IMG/VR virus record: IMGVR_UViG_3300047666_000403 | Coordinates: 1 to 44,952 of that record | Strand: one strand, 5' to 3' | Length of the DNA: 44,952 nt | DNA from: a virus | Shown here: positions 28,933 to 38,600 of the stretch, in pieces | Numbering within the stretch: position 1 is the stretch's first letter | How the letters are laid out: every line of letters begins with the position of its first letter | Position numbers and translations under genes: made by a program | The notes under the pieces: model-generated | Database searches by the model: none | Told to the model about the DNA's origin: nothing | What the model saw: the letters and a program-made list of their open reading frames with translations, nothing else

Positions 28933-29078
28933 TGAGTAAAGGCTTATACGCAAATATTAATGCAAAGAAGAAAAGAATTGCTGCTGGTAGCGGTGAGAAG
29001 ATGAAGAAGAAAGGAGCTAAAGGCGCTCCCACCGATAAACAATTTACTAGGGCTGCTAAAACAGCTAAGAAGAAATAA
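28932..29078 (+). CDS. Small Lys-rich protein (KGLYANIN family)
   Basis: This 48-codon gene shares one base with the previous stop (TAATG). The peptide MSKGLYANINAKKKRIAAGS and then GEKMKKKGAKGAPT matches a tiny conserved phage family (K-G-L-Y-A-N-I-x-A-K-x-x-R-I-x-A-G-S-G-E-K-M). It is very basic and probably binds nucleic acid or the capsid interior. The function is unknown. Confidence 0.78.
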   Translation: MSKGLYANINAKKKRIAAGSGEKMKKKGAKGAPTDKQFTRAAKTAKKK

Positions 29079-29080
29079 TT

Positions 29081-29179
29081 ATGATGAGTAAAAAGACTAC
29101 ATATAAAGCAGCTAAGAAGGCTCCTGCTCCTACGAGTAAGAAGCCAGCTATGACTAAAACTAAGATGAAAAAGAAATAG
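29081..29179 (+). CDS. Tiny histone-tail-like Lys/Ala/Pro peptide
   Basis: This 32-codon gene starts two bases after the previous stop. The peptide is almost only Lys, Ala, Pro and Thr (SKKTTYKAAKKAPAPTSKKP), like a bacterial histone H1-type tail. It may neutralise packaged DNA or regulate. GAAATAATT gives a weak SD, so translational coupling is likely. Confidence 0.55.
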   Translation: MMSKKTTYKAAKKAPAPTSKKPAMTKTKMKKK

Positions 29180-29188
29180 GAATTATTA

Positions 29189-29905
29189 ATGTCTGACCAA
29201 GACTTGAAAACAGAAGACAATGCTGACAAAGCAACAGTAGTAGAACCATTATTTACTATAGGTGATAGAAACTTTAGTAAGGATGATGCAGTGAATAAAA
29301 TCACTAATGCTGATTCTTTTATTGAACAACTTAAAGCTGAAGGTAAAACTAAAGACGATGAACTTGTTCAACTCAGAGCGCAGATAGACCAATCTACGAA
29401 ACTCGACGATGCACTAGCACGTATGAATTCTCAGGGAGCAAGTGAAACGCCAAGTCAAGACGCATCGACCAATGCCATTGATATAGAAGCTCTCAAGAAA
29501 GAACTATTAGGTACAATGTCCGAATCCCTTTCACAGAAAGAAAAGGATGGTGTATCTCAGAAGAACCAAGAGGATAGCATTAGTGCTGCTCAGGCGGTTT
29601 ATGGTGATGCTTATGAGAGCAAATTGAGGGAGAAAGCCAAGCAACTAGGTATGTCCGATAAAGACATCATCTCTGAAGCTAGTGCCAACCCCGCAAAGTT
29701 TAAAGCCTTATTTGGCTTAAACAAAACTAATCAGTCAAACCCATCCCCTAGCTTTGGAAACAATGGCTCTCGTACAGAAACGGAAGCAACTGTTCTTAAA
29801 TTAGGTGGTTTTAGCACTACAGATAGGGTGAATAACTTAAAAGAAACATTCACTTCGTTTGCTAAGAAGCATGGTGTTGACCCTGAATCAATGTTTAAAT
29901 TCTAA
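29189..29905 (+). CDS. Capsid assembly scaffolding protein
   Basis: The 238-residue protein lies just before the major capsid gene. It is acidic at the start (SDQDLKTEDNADKATV) and has a coiled coil (IEQLKAEGKTKDDELVQLRAQ), a polar linker, and a short helical C-terminal end (KETFTSFAKKHGVDPESMF) suited to bind capsid subunits. Those features and its position match podophage scaffolds, which guide prohead assembly and are then released. AGGAATTATTA precedes the ATG. Confidence 0.8.
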   Translation: MSDQDLKTEDNADKATVVEPLFTIGDRNFSKDDAVNKITNADSFIEQLKAEGKTKDDELVQLRAQIDQSTKLDDALARMNSQGASETPSQDASTNAIDIEALKKELLGTMSESLSQKEKDGVSQKNQEDSISAAQAVYGDAYESKLREKAKQLGMSDKDIISEASANPAKFKALFGLNKTNQSNPSPSFGNNGSRTETEATVLKLGGFSTTDRVNNLKETFTSFAKKHGVDPESMFKF

Positions 29906-29914
29906 GGAATAAAT

Positions 29915-30880
29915 ATGTCTTACGTATCTTCACAAAATCCCAATATAATCCGTCAAGAAGTCTATGATGCGGCCCTTGCCAAATCATTAGATGACTGGCT
30001 AGTAGGTCGCCCACTGTTTGATGACAAAACAGGCATCTTTGGTGATGGTGACACATTAAAAATTACAAAAACTGGTGACAGAGCACTATCTAACTACTCT
30101 GAAGACACAGCGGTAGATTTCAGTAAAATGGCTACTAGTCGTGTAGAACTTGCTGTTACAGACTACAAGCAAGATGGCTGGTACATGACTGACAAGCAGA
30201 AGCAAGATGGTCATCAAGCTATGGCTTTCTTTGCTGAGAACGTCCGTAAAAGCTCTATTGCATTTGAGCGTGATATTGAGCAAGCAGTATTTGCAGTTGC
30301 CAACCAACAGACTCTAGGAGACCGTAACTTAATTAATGGTCAGCCTCACCGTTTTGCTGGTAGTGGTACTTCAGGTAATATTGCTTTACAAGATATTGCT
30401 AACTTAAAGCTATCGTTTGATTTGGCTTTGGTTCCTATTGCTAATCGTGTATTAGTTATTAACCCTCAACAGGAATTTGAGATTAACAAACTATTGAACA
30501 TTGTTGAGAGTACTGATGGTAGTACATTTAACAACAACTTTGATGGTTTGATTCAAACAGGCTTTGGTGACAGACTTAACTTTGTTCGTAACATCTACGG
30601 CTTCAACATTATGATTAGTCATAACTTGCCAGCGATTACAGCAGAGACACTTGTTAAAGCTGATGGTACAGGTAGTGCAACATACACAGGTCAAGCAATG
30701 GTTGCTATGTCTATGGCTTCTAGTGATGATATGCCTTTCATGGGTGTTATGCGTCAACGTCCACAGTCGGAGTTCTTCCGTAACACTAACATGAAGCGTG
30801 ATGAGTACTCAACTACTTGTCGTTATGGTTTTGCATTAAAACGTGCTGAAACTCTTTGCGTAATCGCAACTCCAACTTAA
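29915..30880 (+). CDS. Major capsid protein (HK97-fold)
   Basis: The 321-residue protein follows the scaffold and has AAGGAATAAAT upstream. MSYVSSQNPNIIRQEVYDAA at the start and a long spine-helix-like region (AMAFFAENVRKSSIAFERDI) fit an HK97-type shell protein. A beta-rich part (RVLVINPQQEFEINKLL) and RNIYGFNIMISHNLP near residue 225-245 follow. The length is near T7 gp10A (345). It forms the icosahedral head. The assignment relies on the scaffold-capsid gene order and on these patterns. Confidence 0.88.
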   Translation: MSYVSSQNPNIIRQEVYDAALAKSLDDWLVGRPLFDDKTGIFGDGDTLKITKTGDRALSNYSEDTAVDFSKMATSRVELAVTDYKQDGWYMTDKQKQDGHQAMAFFAENVRKSSIAFERDIEQAVFAVANQQTLGDRNLINGQPHRFAGSGTSGNIALQDIANLKLSFDLALVPIANRVLVINPQQEFEINKLLNIVESTDGSTFNNNFDGLIQTGFGDRLNFVRNIYGFNIMISHNLPAITAETLVKADGTGSATYTGQAMVAMSMASSDDMPFMGVMRQRPQSEFFRNTNMKRDEYSTTCRYGFALKRAETLCVIATPT

Positions 30881-30892
30881 GGAATATAAAAT

Positions 30893-31318
30893 ATGTCTGC
30901 ACAACCTTTAAATCTATATGATGTTAATCAATATACATCTTCTGTCAACGGTGGACAAGTATCTCAAGTAGGTACTACCCGCACTGTTGAGTATCGCTTC
31001 CCTGTAACTACCTTGCCTACTACTGGCGCTAGTGGTCAACAGATTACAATTCCTGTAGGAGCTGTAATTCGTAGTGGTAGTCTTATTGTTGAGTCTACTC
31101 TGTCTGGTGGTACTAACATTACTCTAGGTGTTTCTACACCTGCTGGTGCTGTTACAAATGCGGATGGCTTACTAGAAGCTAACACTGGCACTACAGGTGT
31201 TATTGCTTTTGATGGTGCTTTGTTAGGCACAGCTCTCGCGGCTGAGGGGCAGCTAACAGCAGCTACTTCACGTACTGCTGGTGTTGTTAAAGTTGTTATT
31301 GTTTACGACTTGTACTAA
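30893..31318 (+). CDS. Small beta-rich head-associated protein
   Basis: The 141-residue protein comes directly after the capsid gene with AAGGAATATAAAAT before its ATG. It is almost all beta (YRFPVTTLPTTGASGQQITIPV, IRSGSLIVESTLSGGTNITL) and ends VKVVIVYDLY. Its position suggests a head decoration or head-completion protein. It is followed by a terminator hairpin. No family is recognised. Confidence 0.65.
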   Translation: MSAQPLNLYDVNQYTSSVNGGQVSQVGTTRTVEYRFPVTTLPTTGASGQQITIPVGAVIRSGSLIVESTLSGGTNITLGVSTPAGAVTNADGLLEANTGTTGVIAFDGALLGTALAAEGQLTAATSRTAGVVKVVIVYDLY

Positions 31319-31334
31319 TAGTTGATATTTCATG

Positions 31335-31350
31335 GGGAGGTTCTCCTCCC
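31335..31350 (+). terminator. Rho-independent terminator after head genes
   Basis: GGGAGG-TTCT-CCTCCC is a perfect 6-bp GC-rich stem with a 4-base loop, followed by TATTATAATATTTATT. It lies in the 58-bp gap between the head gene and the adaptor gene. The T/A-rich tail holds TATAAT (31354-31359), which might be a -10 box for downstream genes. Partial termination here would give more capsid mRNA than tail mRNA, as in T7. Confidence 0.8.
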
Positions 31351-31376
31351 TATTATAATATTTATTGGAGAGAATA

Positions 31377-32156
31377 ATGCAATTAACACTTCTACAAGTT
31401 GTCCAACAATACTTAGATGCTACAAGTGGCTTCTACGTAGATAGTATTTTTGATACAGATGAGAGTCAACAAGTAGCAAACATATCAGAACGTATTTATT
31501 ATGAGATGGTACAAGAATTTCCTCATCTCTTATTTGTACAAAAGGATGTAACACTAGATGCAGTAGGTGATACAACTAAACCCAACTTCCTTCTAATCCC
31601 TTCTACTGTGCAGAACATTAAAGACAGTGAGCTTTATTACAACATATCTGAAACAGGAGACTTACAGTACAAGCCTTTAACATACGTTACACCTTTAGAG
31701 TTTATGGCTATTACAGGTGAATACAGTTCTAAGGATACAAGTGTTGATATTATTAATGGATTTGATAATCAAAAGATTCCTGTTATTAATGATGAGTGGC
31801 CTACGTACTTCACTTCTTTTGATGGAGAGTACATTGTAACTAACGCATATAACAGTGCATATGATACAACAATGCAAGCCAGTAAGACAAGAGTGTTAGT
31901 ATCGCAGATGCCTGTATTCTTACAACAAGACGCTTTTCTAATACCTATCCCTCAACATCTAAGTACTACGTATTTGGCTATGGTGTTGGATGAATGTTTT
32001 AACTTAGTATACCAACAGCCTAATGCAAAGATAAGCCAGAAGGCTCGTAAGCTTCGTATTAAATTACAGCAAACAAGTGCAGTGGTAGGCAGTGGTGGTA
32101 GAACTAAACAATCACGTGGTAGACGTGGCAATGTAAGTAGCAGGAGCAGACGATGA
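31377..32156 (+). CDS. Tail tubular protein A / adaptor (T7 gp11-like)
   Basis: The 259-residue protein starts at 31377 after TTGGAGAGAATA. QYLDATSGFYVDSIFDTDES followed by QVANISERIYYEMVQEFPHL is the start typical of podophage adaptor proteins, and the rest is beta-rich. It ends in a very basic tail (RTKQSRGRRGNVSSRSRR), which is unusual and may touch DNA. It forms the ring below the portal and joins head to nozzle. The stop overlaps the next start by four bases. Confidence 0.8.
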   Translation: MQLTLLQVVQQYLDATSGFYVDSIFDTDESQQVANISERIYYEMVQEFPHLLFVQKDVTLDAVGDTTKPNFLLIPSTVQNIKDSELYYNISETGDLQYKPLTYVTPLEFMAITGEYSSKDTSVDIINGFDNQKIPVINDEWPTYFTSFDGEYIVTNAYNSAYDTTMQASKTRVLVSQMPVFLQQDAFLIPIPQHLSTTYLAMVLDECFNLVYQQPNAKISQKARKLRIKLQQTSAVVGSGGRTKQSRGRRGNVSSRSRR

Positions 32157-32515
32157 GTGATGATATATTTAAAAGAGACATGGTGACGGTGGAGGGTTCT
32201 AAGTATTCGCTTGTGTACTCACCCACAGAGCTATATCACTTCAGTAGTAAGGGCAATACCCCTCTTGAACTAATGGGGGGCTTTACGGGCCTTACAGAAG
32301 CTTTGGTGCAGTTTGATAGGTATGACAGACGACTTGCTTTAAGTACAGAAGTAAAACGTGTTGAAATGACAGAGCATGTTCTCCTTGAAGACTTAACAAC
32401 AAAGACAGAACTTCTAAGCTATGCAGATATGTACAACATAGACGTACCAGAAGGCTTGTCACATCCAAAACAAATAAAGAAATTATTACAAGCTAGTCTA
32501 TTAGGAGATAATTAG
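32153..32515 (+). CDS. Small protein with HeH/SAP-like end
   Basis: The 120-residue protein lies between adaptor and nozzle genes. Its C-terminal part (TELLSYADMYNIDVPEGLSH, then KQIKKLL) resembles a helix-extension-helix, SAP or Rho-N-like module, a small DNA-binding fold. The first part is beta-rich and the protein is soluble. It may be a minor virion or assembly protein. Confidence 0.62.
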   Translation: MSDDIFKRDMVTVEGSKYSLVYSPTELYHFSSKGNTPLELMGGFTGLTEALVQFDRYDRRLALSTEVKRVEMTEHVLLEDLTTKTELLSYADMYNIDVPEGLSHPKQIKKLLQASLLGDN

Positions 32516-32517
32516 AA

Positions 32518-33504
32518 ATGAGGGCTGCTGGTCAGAAGGAATATGTTAATTTAGCTAAGGGCCTCTTAACAGAAGTGAGTCCTTTGTCCTTTCCTGATGG
32601 AGCAACAAGTAATGAATTAAACTTCACTATTAATAAAGATGGATTGGTAAGAGAGCGTAGAAAAGGGTTTAGTTACATATACCCTCTTAATACATTTGCG
32701 GGTGCTGCAAGTAAGCTTGAAAACCTGTTCTACTGGAGAGGGAGTAAGTATGCAATTGCTATACTAACTAATGATGTTCCAGAAACTTTCTTAAGAGTTC
32801 ATGCAATAGATGCAAACTTCACGGCTGTAGCTGATGTTAAAATAGCGGATGCTGTAGTAAGTACACAGATAGCAGAACTAACAAACTTCTTAGTGATTAC
32901 TCTTTCTAACAATGACAAACCTGTACTCCTTGAGTATTTTGATGCTACAGATACAATAGTTGTTAATACAATTAGTTTACATGTAAGAGATTTTGAATTA
33001 GTCAATGACGAACTATCTGCTTCAGAGAATCCCGCAGCATTAACAGACAATCATAAATATAATTTATATAATGCAGGTTGGTTTATTAGTAAGAAAGACC
33101 AAGACCAAAGTGGATATCCTTTAACTAACACAGTGACAACTTACTTCAACGCATTTTCTAACTACCCTAGTAATGCCGATAGTGTGGGTGTAGGGATGAT
33201 AACTAACTCTGATGGGGAACTTACATTTGACCCTGAGTACGTAAGAGATGCAGGTTTGGGAAATAGTCTTTCACCTAGAGGTCATTATGTTTTTCCTATT
33301 GATACTTATAACAGAGGAAGTAAACTTGCTTCCCCTTCTTTAGATGGAGCACCTAGTACAACACTAACTGTTCTAGGAACAATTACATTGTCAGGAACAC
33401 CTTCTTATGACCCTGAGACACCAAATACAGGTGGTGGTGGGGGAACACTCCCATTTAACCCTTACCCTGAACCAACAGCTCCAGAAGGAGGCGCGATACC
33501 GTAA
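32518..33504 (+). CDS. Nozzle (T7 gp12-like) N-terminal half
   Basis: The 328-residue ORF begins KEYVNLAKGLLTEVSPLSFP followed by ATSNELNFTINKDGLVRERR, the start typical of tail tubular protein B (nozzle), where residues near 30-60 read G-L-V-R-R. It is beta-rich and ends in a Pro/Gly linker (DPETPNTGGGGGTLPFNPYP). The stop TAA overlaps the ATG of 33504..34724 by one base. Together the two give 734 residues, near T7 gp12 (794), so they form one nozzle split into two chains. GGAG precedes this ATG. Confidence 0.75.
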   Translation: MRAAGQKEYVNLAKGLLTEVSPLSFPDGATSNELNFTINKDGLVRERRKGFSYIYPLNTFAGAASKLENLFYWRGSKYAIAILTNDVPETFLRVHAIDANFTAVADVKIADAVVSTQIAELTNFLVITLSNNDKPVLLEYFDATDTIVVNTISLHVRDFELVNDELSASENPAALTDNHKYNLYNAGWFISKKDQDQSGYPLTNTVTTYFNAFSNYPSNADSVGVGMITNSDGELTFDPEYVRDAGLGNSLSPRGHYVFPIDTYNRGSKLASPSLDGAPSTTLTVLGTITLSGTPSYDPETPNTGGGGGTLPFNPYPEPTAPEGGAIP

Positions 33505-34724
33505 TGGCAGTTTTAGACCCCACAACAAATACTAAAAACCCTAATTGCTGTGCTTCTGGTTTTGGAAGAATCTTCTATGGTGTAGATAGTACTCTATCTT
33601 ATTCACAAGTATTAATTTCTTCTAAGCAAGCAGGAAACTGTTACCAGAACAACGACCCAACAAGTGAAACAATACCTGATTTATTAGATACGGATGGTGG
33701 TGTTATACCCTTAGAAGACTGTGTAGGGATTAAAGCTCTTAAGACATTTAAGAGTGGTGTTATTGTCTTTGCTACTAATGGTGTGTGGTATATCTACAAC
33801 GCTGATGGTGGATTTAAAGCTACTGGTTTTAACATAGCTAAGGTGAGTGAAAGAGGGCTAGCCAGTGTACGCAGTATTGTAGAAGCTGAAGGTAGTGTAT
33901 TCTACTTTAGCAGTAATGGCATTATGCAAATACAGGGAAGTGAGTTTCAAGTATTAAATGCAACAGACATAACAGCTCAAACTATTCGCTCTTATTTCCT
34001 TACTTCTTTTGCTGGCAGAAATGCTAATGGTGTTTACAACGAAGCTGATAAACAGATTGTGTGGTGGACTCCTGATAACACAAGTGATGGGTTAATACTT
34101 GATTTAGAAGTACAGGGTTTTTACCCACAGAAACAAGTAAATGCTTTATACACAGCCAGTAGACCTTTTAGAGTGAACAACGCAACTCTTTATCCTTTCT
34201 ATACAGCAGGGGCAACAACTATAAGCTACAGCCTAGCTCAGTTAAATAATGAGCTGTTCCAAGACTTTACTACAGATATACCTGCTTATTTAGTTTCAGG
34301 ATGGGAAACACTTGGAAAGTTTGCTAACAAGAAAAGTATACAACAAGCTAAAATATTTTTTAATAAAACAGAAACACAGATAACAGGCTTTACAGATGGA
34401 GCTTATGTATTTGATAAGCCAAGTAGTTGTTTGTTTCAGGCTCGTTGGGATTTTGATAACGGAAATGAATATAAGAAATGGGTGGGAATAACACCTCTTG
34501 CTGGTGGTAGTGGTAAGGCTATGCAATTGTACAAGCCATTACAAAGAGGCTTTATACCTGATGCTTATCCTTATACATTTAAGACAGGTGAGAATTTGAT
34601 TAGTAAGAAATTTAATATCCGTGGTAATGGGGATGCTGTTCAGTTTGTATTTGAAGCAGAACCTTTAAAAGATATGAAGATGCTAGGATACAGTGTCAAC
34701 TTTACAATGAGGGGAAGAATGTGA
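33504..34724 (+). CDS. Nozzle (T7 gp12-like) C-terminal half
   Basis: The 406-residue ORF starts MAVLDPTTNTKNPNCC in a TAATG overlap; AAGGAGG lies about 12 bases upstream, a rather long spacing. It holds the beta-propeller-like segments of nozzle proteins (FGRIFYGVDSTLSYSQVL, GVIVFATNGVWYIYNADGG, SVFYFSSNGIMQI) and ends with a beta domain. It would form the distal tube of the tail. Either the split is natural, with both chains assembling together, or it arose by a mutation that made a stop and start. The reading frame moves by -1 relative to the first half. Confidence 0.75.
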   Translation: MAVLDPTTNTKNPNCCASGFGRIFYGVDSTLSYSQVLISSKQAGNCYQNNDPTSETIPDLLDTDGGVIPLEDCVGIKALKTFKSGVIVFATNGVWYIYNADGGFKATGFNIAKVSERGLASVRSIVEAEGSVFYFSSNGIMQIQGSEFQVLNATDITAQTIRSYFLTSFAGRNANGVYNEADKQIVWWTPDNTSDGLILDLEVQGFYPQKQVNALYTASRPFRVNNATLYPFYTAGATTISYSLAQLNNELFQDFTTDIPAYLVSGWETLGKFANKKSIQQAKIFFNKTETQITGFTDGAYVFDKPSSCLFQARWDFDNGNEYKKWVGITPLAGGSGKAMQLYKPLQRGFIPDAYPYTFKTGENLISKKFNIRGNGDAVQFVFEAEPLKDMKMLGYSVNFTMRGRM

Positions 34725-35158
34725 TTGAGAATATGCTTTCTGAAATAGACGGAACGGATTACTTAACTAAAGCTTACACTTTGCAAGAAATAATGTTATC
34801 TCAACCTGAAGAACTTCAAATTGATTTAGAGCCTATACACTATTTTACAGAAGGTATGTATCTCCGTTCTTTGTTTATTCCTGAAGGTATTGTTGTTGTA
34901 GGGGAAGTCCACAGGCACCCGCACTTTACAATCCTTGCAGAAGGGAAGAGTACGATAGTAAGCCAAGATGGAAAAATGGATGTAGAAGCGCCTTTTGTTT
35001 TTATATCTACACCTTTTGCTAAAAGGTCTGTTTATTCGACTACAGATTGCACTTGGATAACAGTTCATAAAAATCCTGATAATGAAACAGATATAGATAC
35101 AGTTGAAAACCAACATGTTATTAAAGACAAACAAGAATTATTGGAGTTAATAAAATGA
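34721..35158 (+). CDS. Cupin-like virion or assembly protein
   Basis: The 145-residue ORF starts at GTG (34721), overlapping the previous stop, with AGGGGAAGA five bases upstream; an ATG at 34733 is an alternative. GEVHRHPHFTILAEGKSTIV and then VFISTPFAKRSVYST fits a small double-stranded beta-helix (cupin) with H-R-H-P-H as a possible metal site. Similar proteins lie among virion genes of podophages, and their function is not known. Confidence 0.68.
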   Translation: MIENMLSEIDGTDYLTKAYTLQEIMLSQPEELQIDLEPIHYFTEGMYLRSLFIPEGIVVVGEVHRHPHFTILAEGKSTIVSQDGKMDVEAPFVFISTPFAKRSVYSTTDCTWITVHKNPDNETDIDTVENQHVIKDKQELLELIK

Positions 35159-35628
35159 CTTTTGGAGTAACGGCTTTAGTTGTGGCATCTGTTGCAACTG
35201 TAGGTTCTGTTGTTGCAAGTGAGAAATCACGTAGTCAACAAAAGAAAGCAAATAGAATACAAGAGCGTGTAAGACAAACACAAGATGCACGGGCGCGTTT
35301 AGCACAAGTAAGGCAGGCACGTATGGCTCAAGCCCAAGTGCTTCAAGGTGGAGCTACACAAGGCGCTCTAGGAAGCAGTGCTGTACAAGGGGGATATAGT
35401 GCTATTGGTAGTAATGCAGAAAACAACATTCAATTCATTAACCAAGTGGATACAATGCAACAAAGAATAGCAAAAAGAATGGAGAGTGCTGGTAATTGGA
35501 GTGGAGCTGCTAGTGCTTTTAGTGGTGTAGCTTCTATTGCAGGCAGTTTTTCTGGAGGCGCTAAACCGAAAGGGGCAGCTCCCGATACAGGTGGGACACC
35601 TACTAATAGCAACATAGGTATTACGTAA
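35155..35628 (+). CDS. Internal virion protein A (T7 gp14-like)
   Basis: The 157-residue protein starts in an ATGA overlap. An N-terminal hydrophobic helix (TALVVASVATVGSVVA) precedes a basic coiled region (SRSQQKKANRIQERVRQTQD) and Gly/Ala/Ser-rich stretches (GALGSSAVQGGYSAIGS). This layout and place before the two larger proteins match gp14, which inserts into the outer membrane during DNA ejection. Confidence 0.78.
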   Translation: MTFGVTALVVASVATVGSVVASEKSRSQQKKANRIQERVRQTQDARARLAQVRQARMAQAQVLQGGATQGALGSSAVQGGYSAIGSNAENNIQFINQVDTMQQRIAKRMESAGNWSGAASAFSGVASIAGSFSGGAKPKGAAPDTGGTPTNSNIGIT

Positions 35629-38600
35629 TGGCTGAACCTATAGTACAAGAGCAGGAAGAGCTATTAGATGTAGCCCCTGTAGAAGCTCCAAAAGCTCCAG
35701 TGGTTGAACAAACAATTCCTGCACCTGTTGTAGACACTTCTTTTGCTACTAACTTTCAAGAAGATATACAGGAAGCAGGATACATTGGCAGTGCTGGTAT
35801 TTCTGTACAAAGGACAGATAGTAGCAATAAAGAACTTTCTAAGCTCAGTGCTGTAACATTAGAAATAGACAGTTTACTAATAGAGCAAGATTTAGAAAGC
35901 GGTAGTGATGACTACCTGAACCAAACATATGCAAAGATACAAGAAGAGATGGATAAGTTTGTATTCGATAGAGCTAATCAATCTATTGTAGAGGCTCAAA
36001 CACCAGATGAAGTTGTAACAATACTAGAGCAAATAAAAGCAGAAGGTAAGACAACAGTTAATCTAGGTACGCTTAGAACATATGCTTTAAGTAAATTAGA
36101 AACTATCAACCCTGACAGGATGGGATATGTAGCACAACATGTAGCTCGTAATATTGTGTTTGCTCAAGAGATACAGAAACGCAGTACAGAGCTAAGTGCA
36201 AGTACTCCTTTTCTTAGTATGATGGGTGATGTGGGTGAATACTTCCTACCTACAGGCACAGCCAGTGAGCAAATGGTAAAGTATAAAAACAGTATACCAG
36301 AGGCACTTACTGCTATTAAGAGTGCTCCTCCTGAAAAACAAATAGAAATGCTTAATGCTTTAATGGATGGATGGGAAGAACAAGAAACACTGTTAATAGA
36401 AAATAACAACTCATTAATGACACTAGGTCAGTTTGATGCTCTACGTAAAGCTGTATTACAAGGTGGATTGGATGTTATTGATGGTAGAACAGATTCAGAA
36501 ATAGAACAGTATTTAGAAACAGGTTTAGATGCAGGCTTGTCCTTAATGGGGGCTAAAGGTGTATTTAAGAGCGTGGAGAGTGTATTTGGTTTCTTAAGCA
36601 AGAGAGTGTTTGCTTCTGACAGTGTAGAAATAGACCCAAGACTTATGGCTCAATTGTTTGACCCTAATATCTCTAGCCCTAACAAAATGCAAGTTCCAAC
36701 TACAACTAGAATTAACTCCCATACAATTGATACTGAGTACTTAGAAACCCCTGTAAGTAAATTAAAAGTGGAGCAGGAAGGTGGGCTACAGAAAATAGTA
36801 GAAGACACAGGTATGTCTAAAGAGGATGTAGCTTCTCGTCAAGTGTTTACTCCTACAGAAGATACTTCTATTGGCTTTCCTAACATGTTAGACAACATAA
36901 CATCTATGAATGAGCTTATCCTTGCTGATAAGTCTGTTACAAACATTGGTATGCAAAGAGCACGTACACTGGAAACACAAGCTGGTACATCTCTTACAGT
37001 TCAAGATAGTGCTACAGGTTTTAAAGGTATAGATTTTAAATTCAACGACAATGAAGACAGTTTAGGTACGTTTACATTCCTATTAGGAGATGGAACAAAA
37101 GGCTTTGATACAGCAGAGGATGCGCTTAGTGCTTCAAAGGTAGGCTTGGCAGGTATGGATGCTAAGATTGTCCAGAAGGACGGGAAGTGGTATGCAGAAA
37201 CAAGTATTGAACATAAGTTTGACCCTGATAATGATGTAGGTGGGTTGTACCTTGACCCCAATAAAGCTACTGGCCCTATTGGAAGAATGTTACTTAACCC
37301 TTTACGCATCCTAGGTGATGATGTAATGAAAGGATTGTTTGCTTTAAAAGGTAAGAATCGCTCCACTGTACAGAAACTAGAAGATAGATTTAAAAACAGT
37401 GTGCGAAAGTTAGGTGCTAAACAAGGCTTGTCTCTTTCTAAGATATTAGAGAAAGGGGATTCTGAGTCCCTAGATTGGACTACAAGAGCTTCTTTTAGAA
37501 AGGCAACAGGTGAGCAGGATGATAAGGTTTGGGAAGCGTACAGAGCCATACGGGACGTATATGAGGATGTTTACCAAATAAGAAACAAAGTATTTCATCA
37601 GAAGCTTAATAGTAAGAACACAAAGTTTATAGATGATGGAGCTGATGGCAACTTAGGCACGATACTTGACCCTAAAAAAGATATTGATACAGCAGATGGT
37701 TTAGTATGGGATATGGAAACTAAACGATTGATACCTGCTACACCTGATGATGGGTTTAACTATGTTAAGCTTACTAACGCTATAGATGGTGGTGAGGGTA
37801 TAGGTTTTAGAAGTGTTGTACGTATTAAACCTGAAAAGATTTCAAGACTTCCTGAGAATGTTCTTAACAAAAGAGCAGGACACATTGATAGATTCTATAG
37901 AGAAACAGGCTGGCTTGTAAAAACTCTTGGTACAAAAACAGTAGACGGCAAAGAAGTACCTTCTAATAGCATTACACATATTGTTTCTTCTCAAAAAGAA
38001 GCTAAGAAAATTGCAGAACAAGAAGGTGGTGTTGCTATACGTTCAAGAGAGAATGATGACATAGATGGGATATTTGGCTCAGATAATGATGTGCAATTCT
38101 CTTATGGCAGTAGTCATACAAAGAAAAGGGGAGAGCAGCTTAAAGGTAGTGATGGATTAAATGCTCCTGTACTTAATGCTTTTGAGACTATGGGTAAGAG
38201 TATTACTAGTACACAAAGTGCATTAGACTACAACATGCTTAAGAGTGTAGAGACTCGTTTCTTTAATGAGTTTGATGACATGCTTGTTAAGGACAGGGGA
38301 CAAGTTTCTTTTAGTCCTCGCGCTGGCAGTATGATTAGAAAGCAAAAGGATGATGAAGTACTATTTTCTGATAAGAGACTGAATGATTTTAAAAACTGGC
38401 ATGGATATTTAAAGACACTCCGTACACATACAAATGGCGAGGCTTACAAAGCTGTTGATAGTGCTATATCCCCTGTATTTGACCCTATACTGGGATTAAT
38501 AGGTAAAATTCCTTTTACTAATAAAAGGTATATTGATAAAAGAGGTACAGACACACAAGCTGCTGTAATGGAGCTAAAAGGACTTGTATCAAACTTATTC

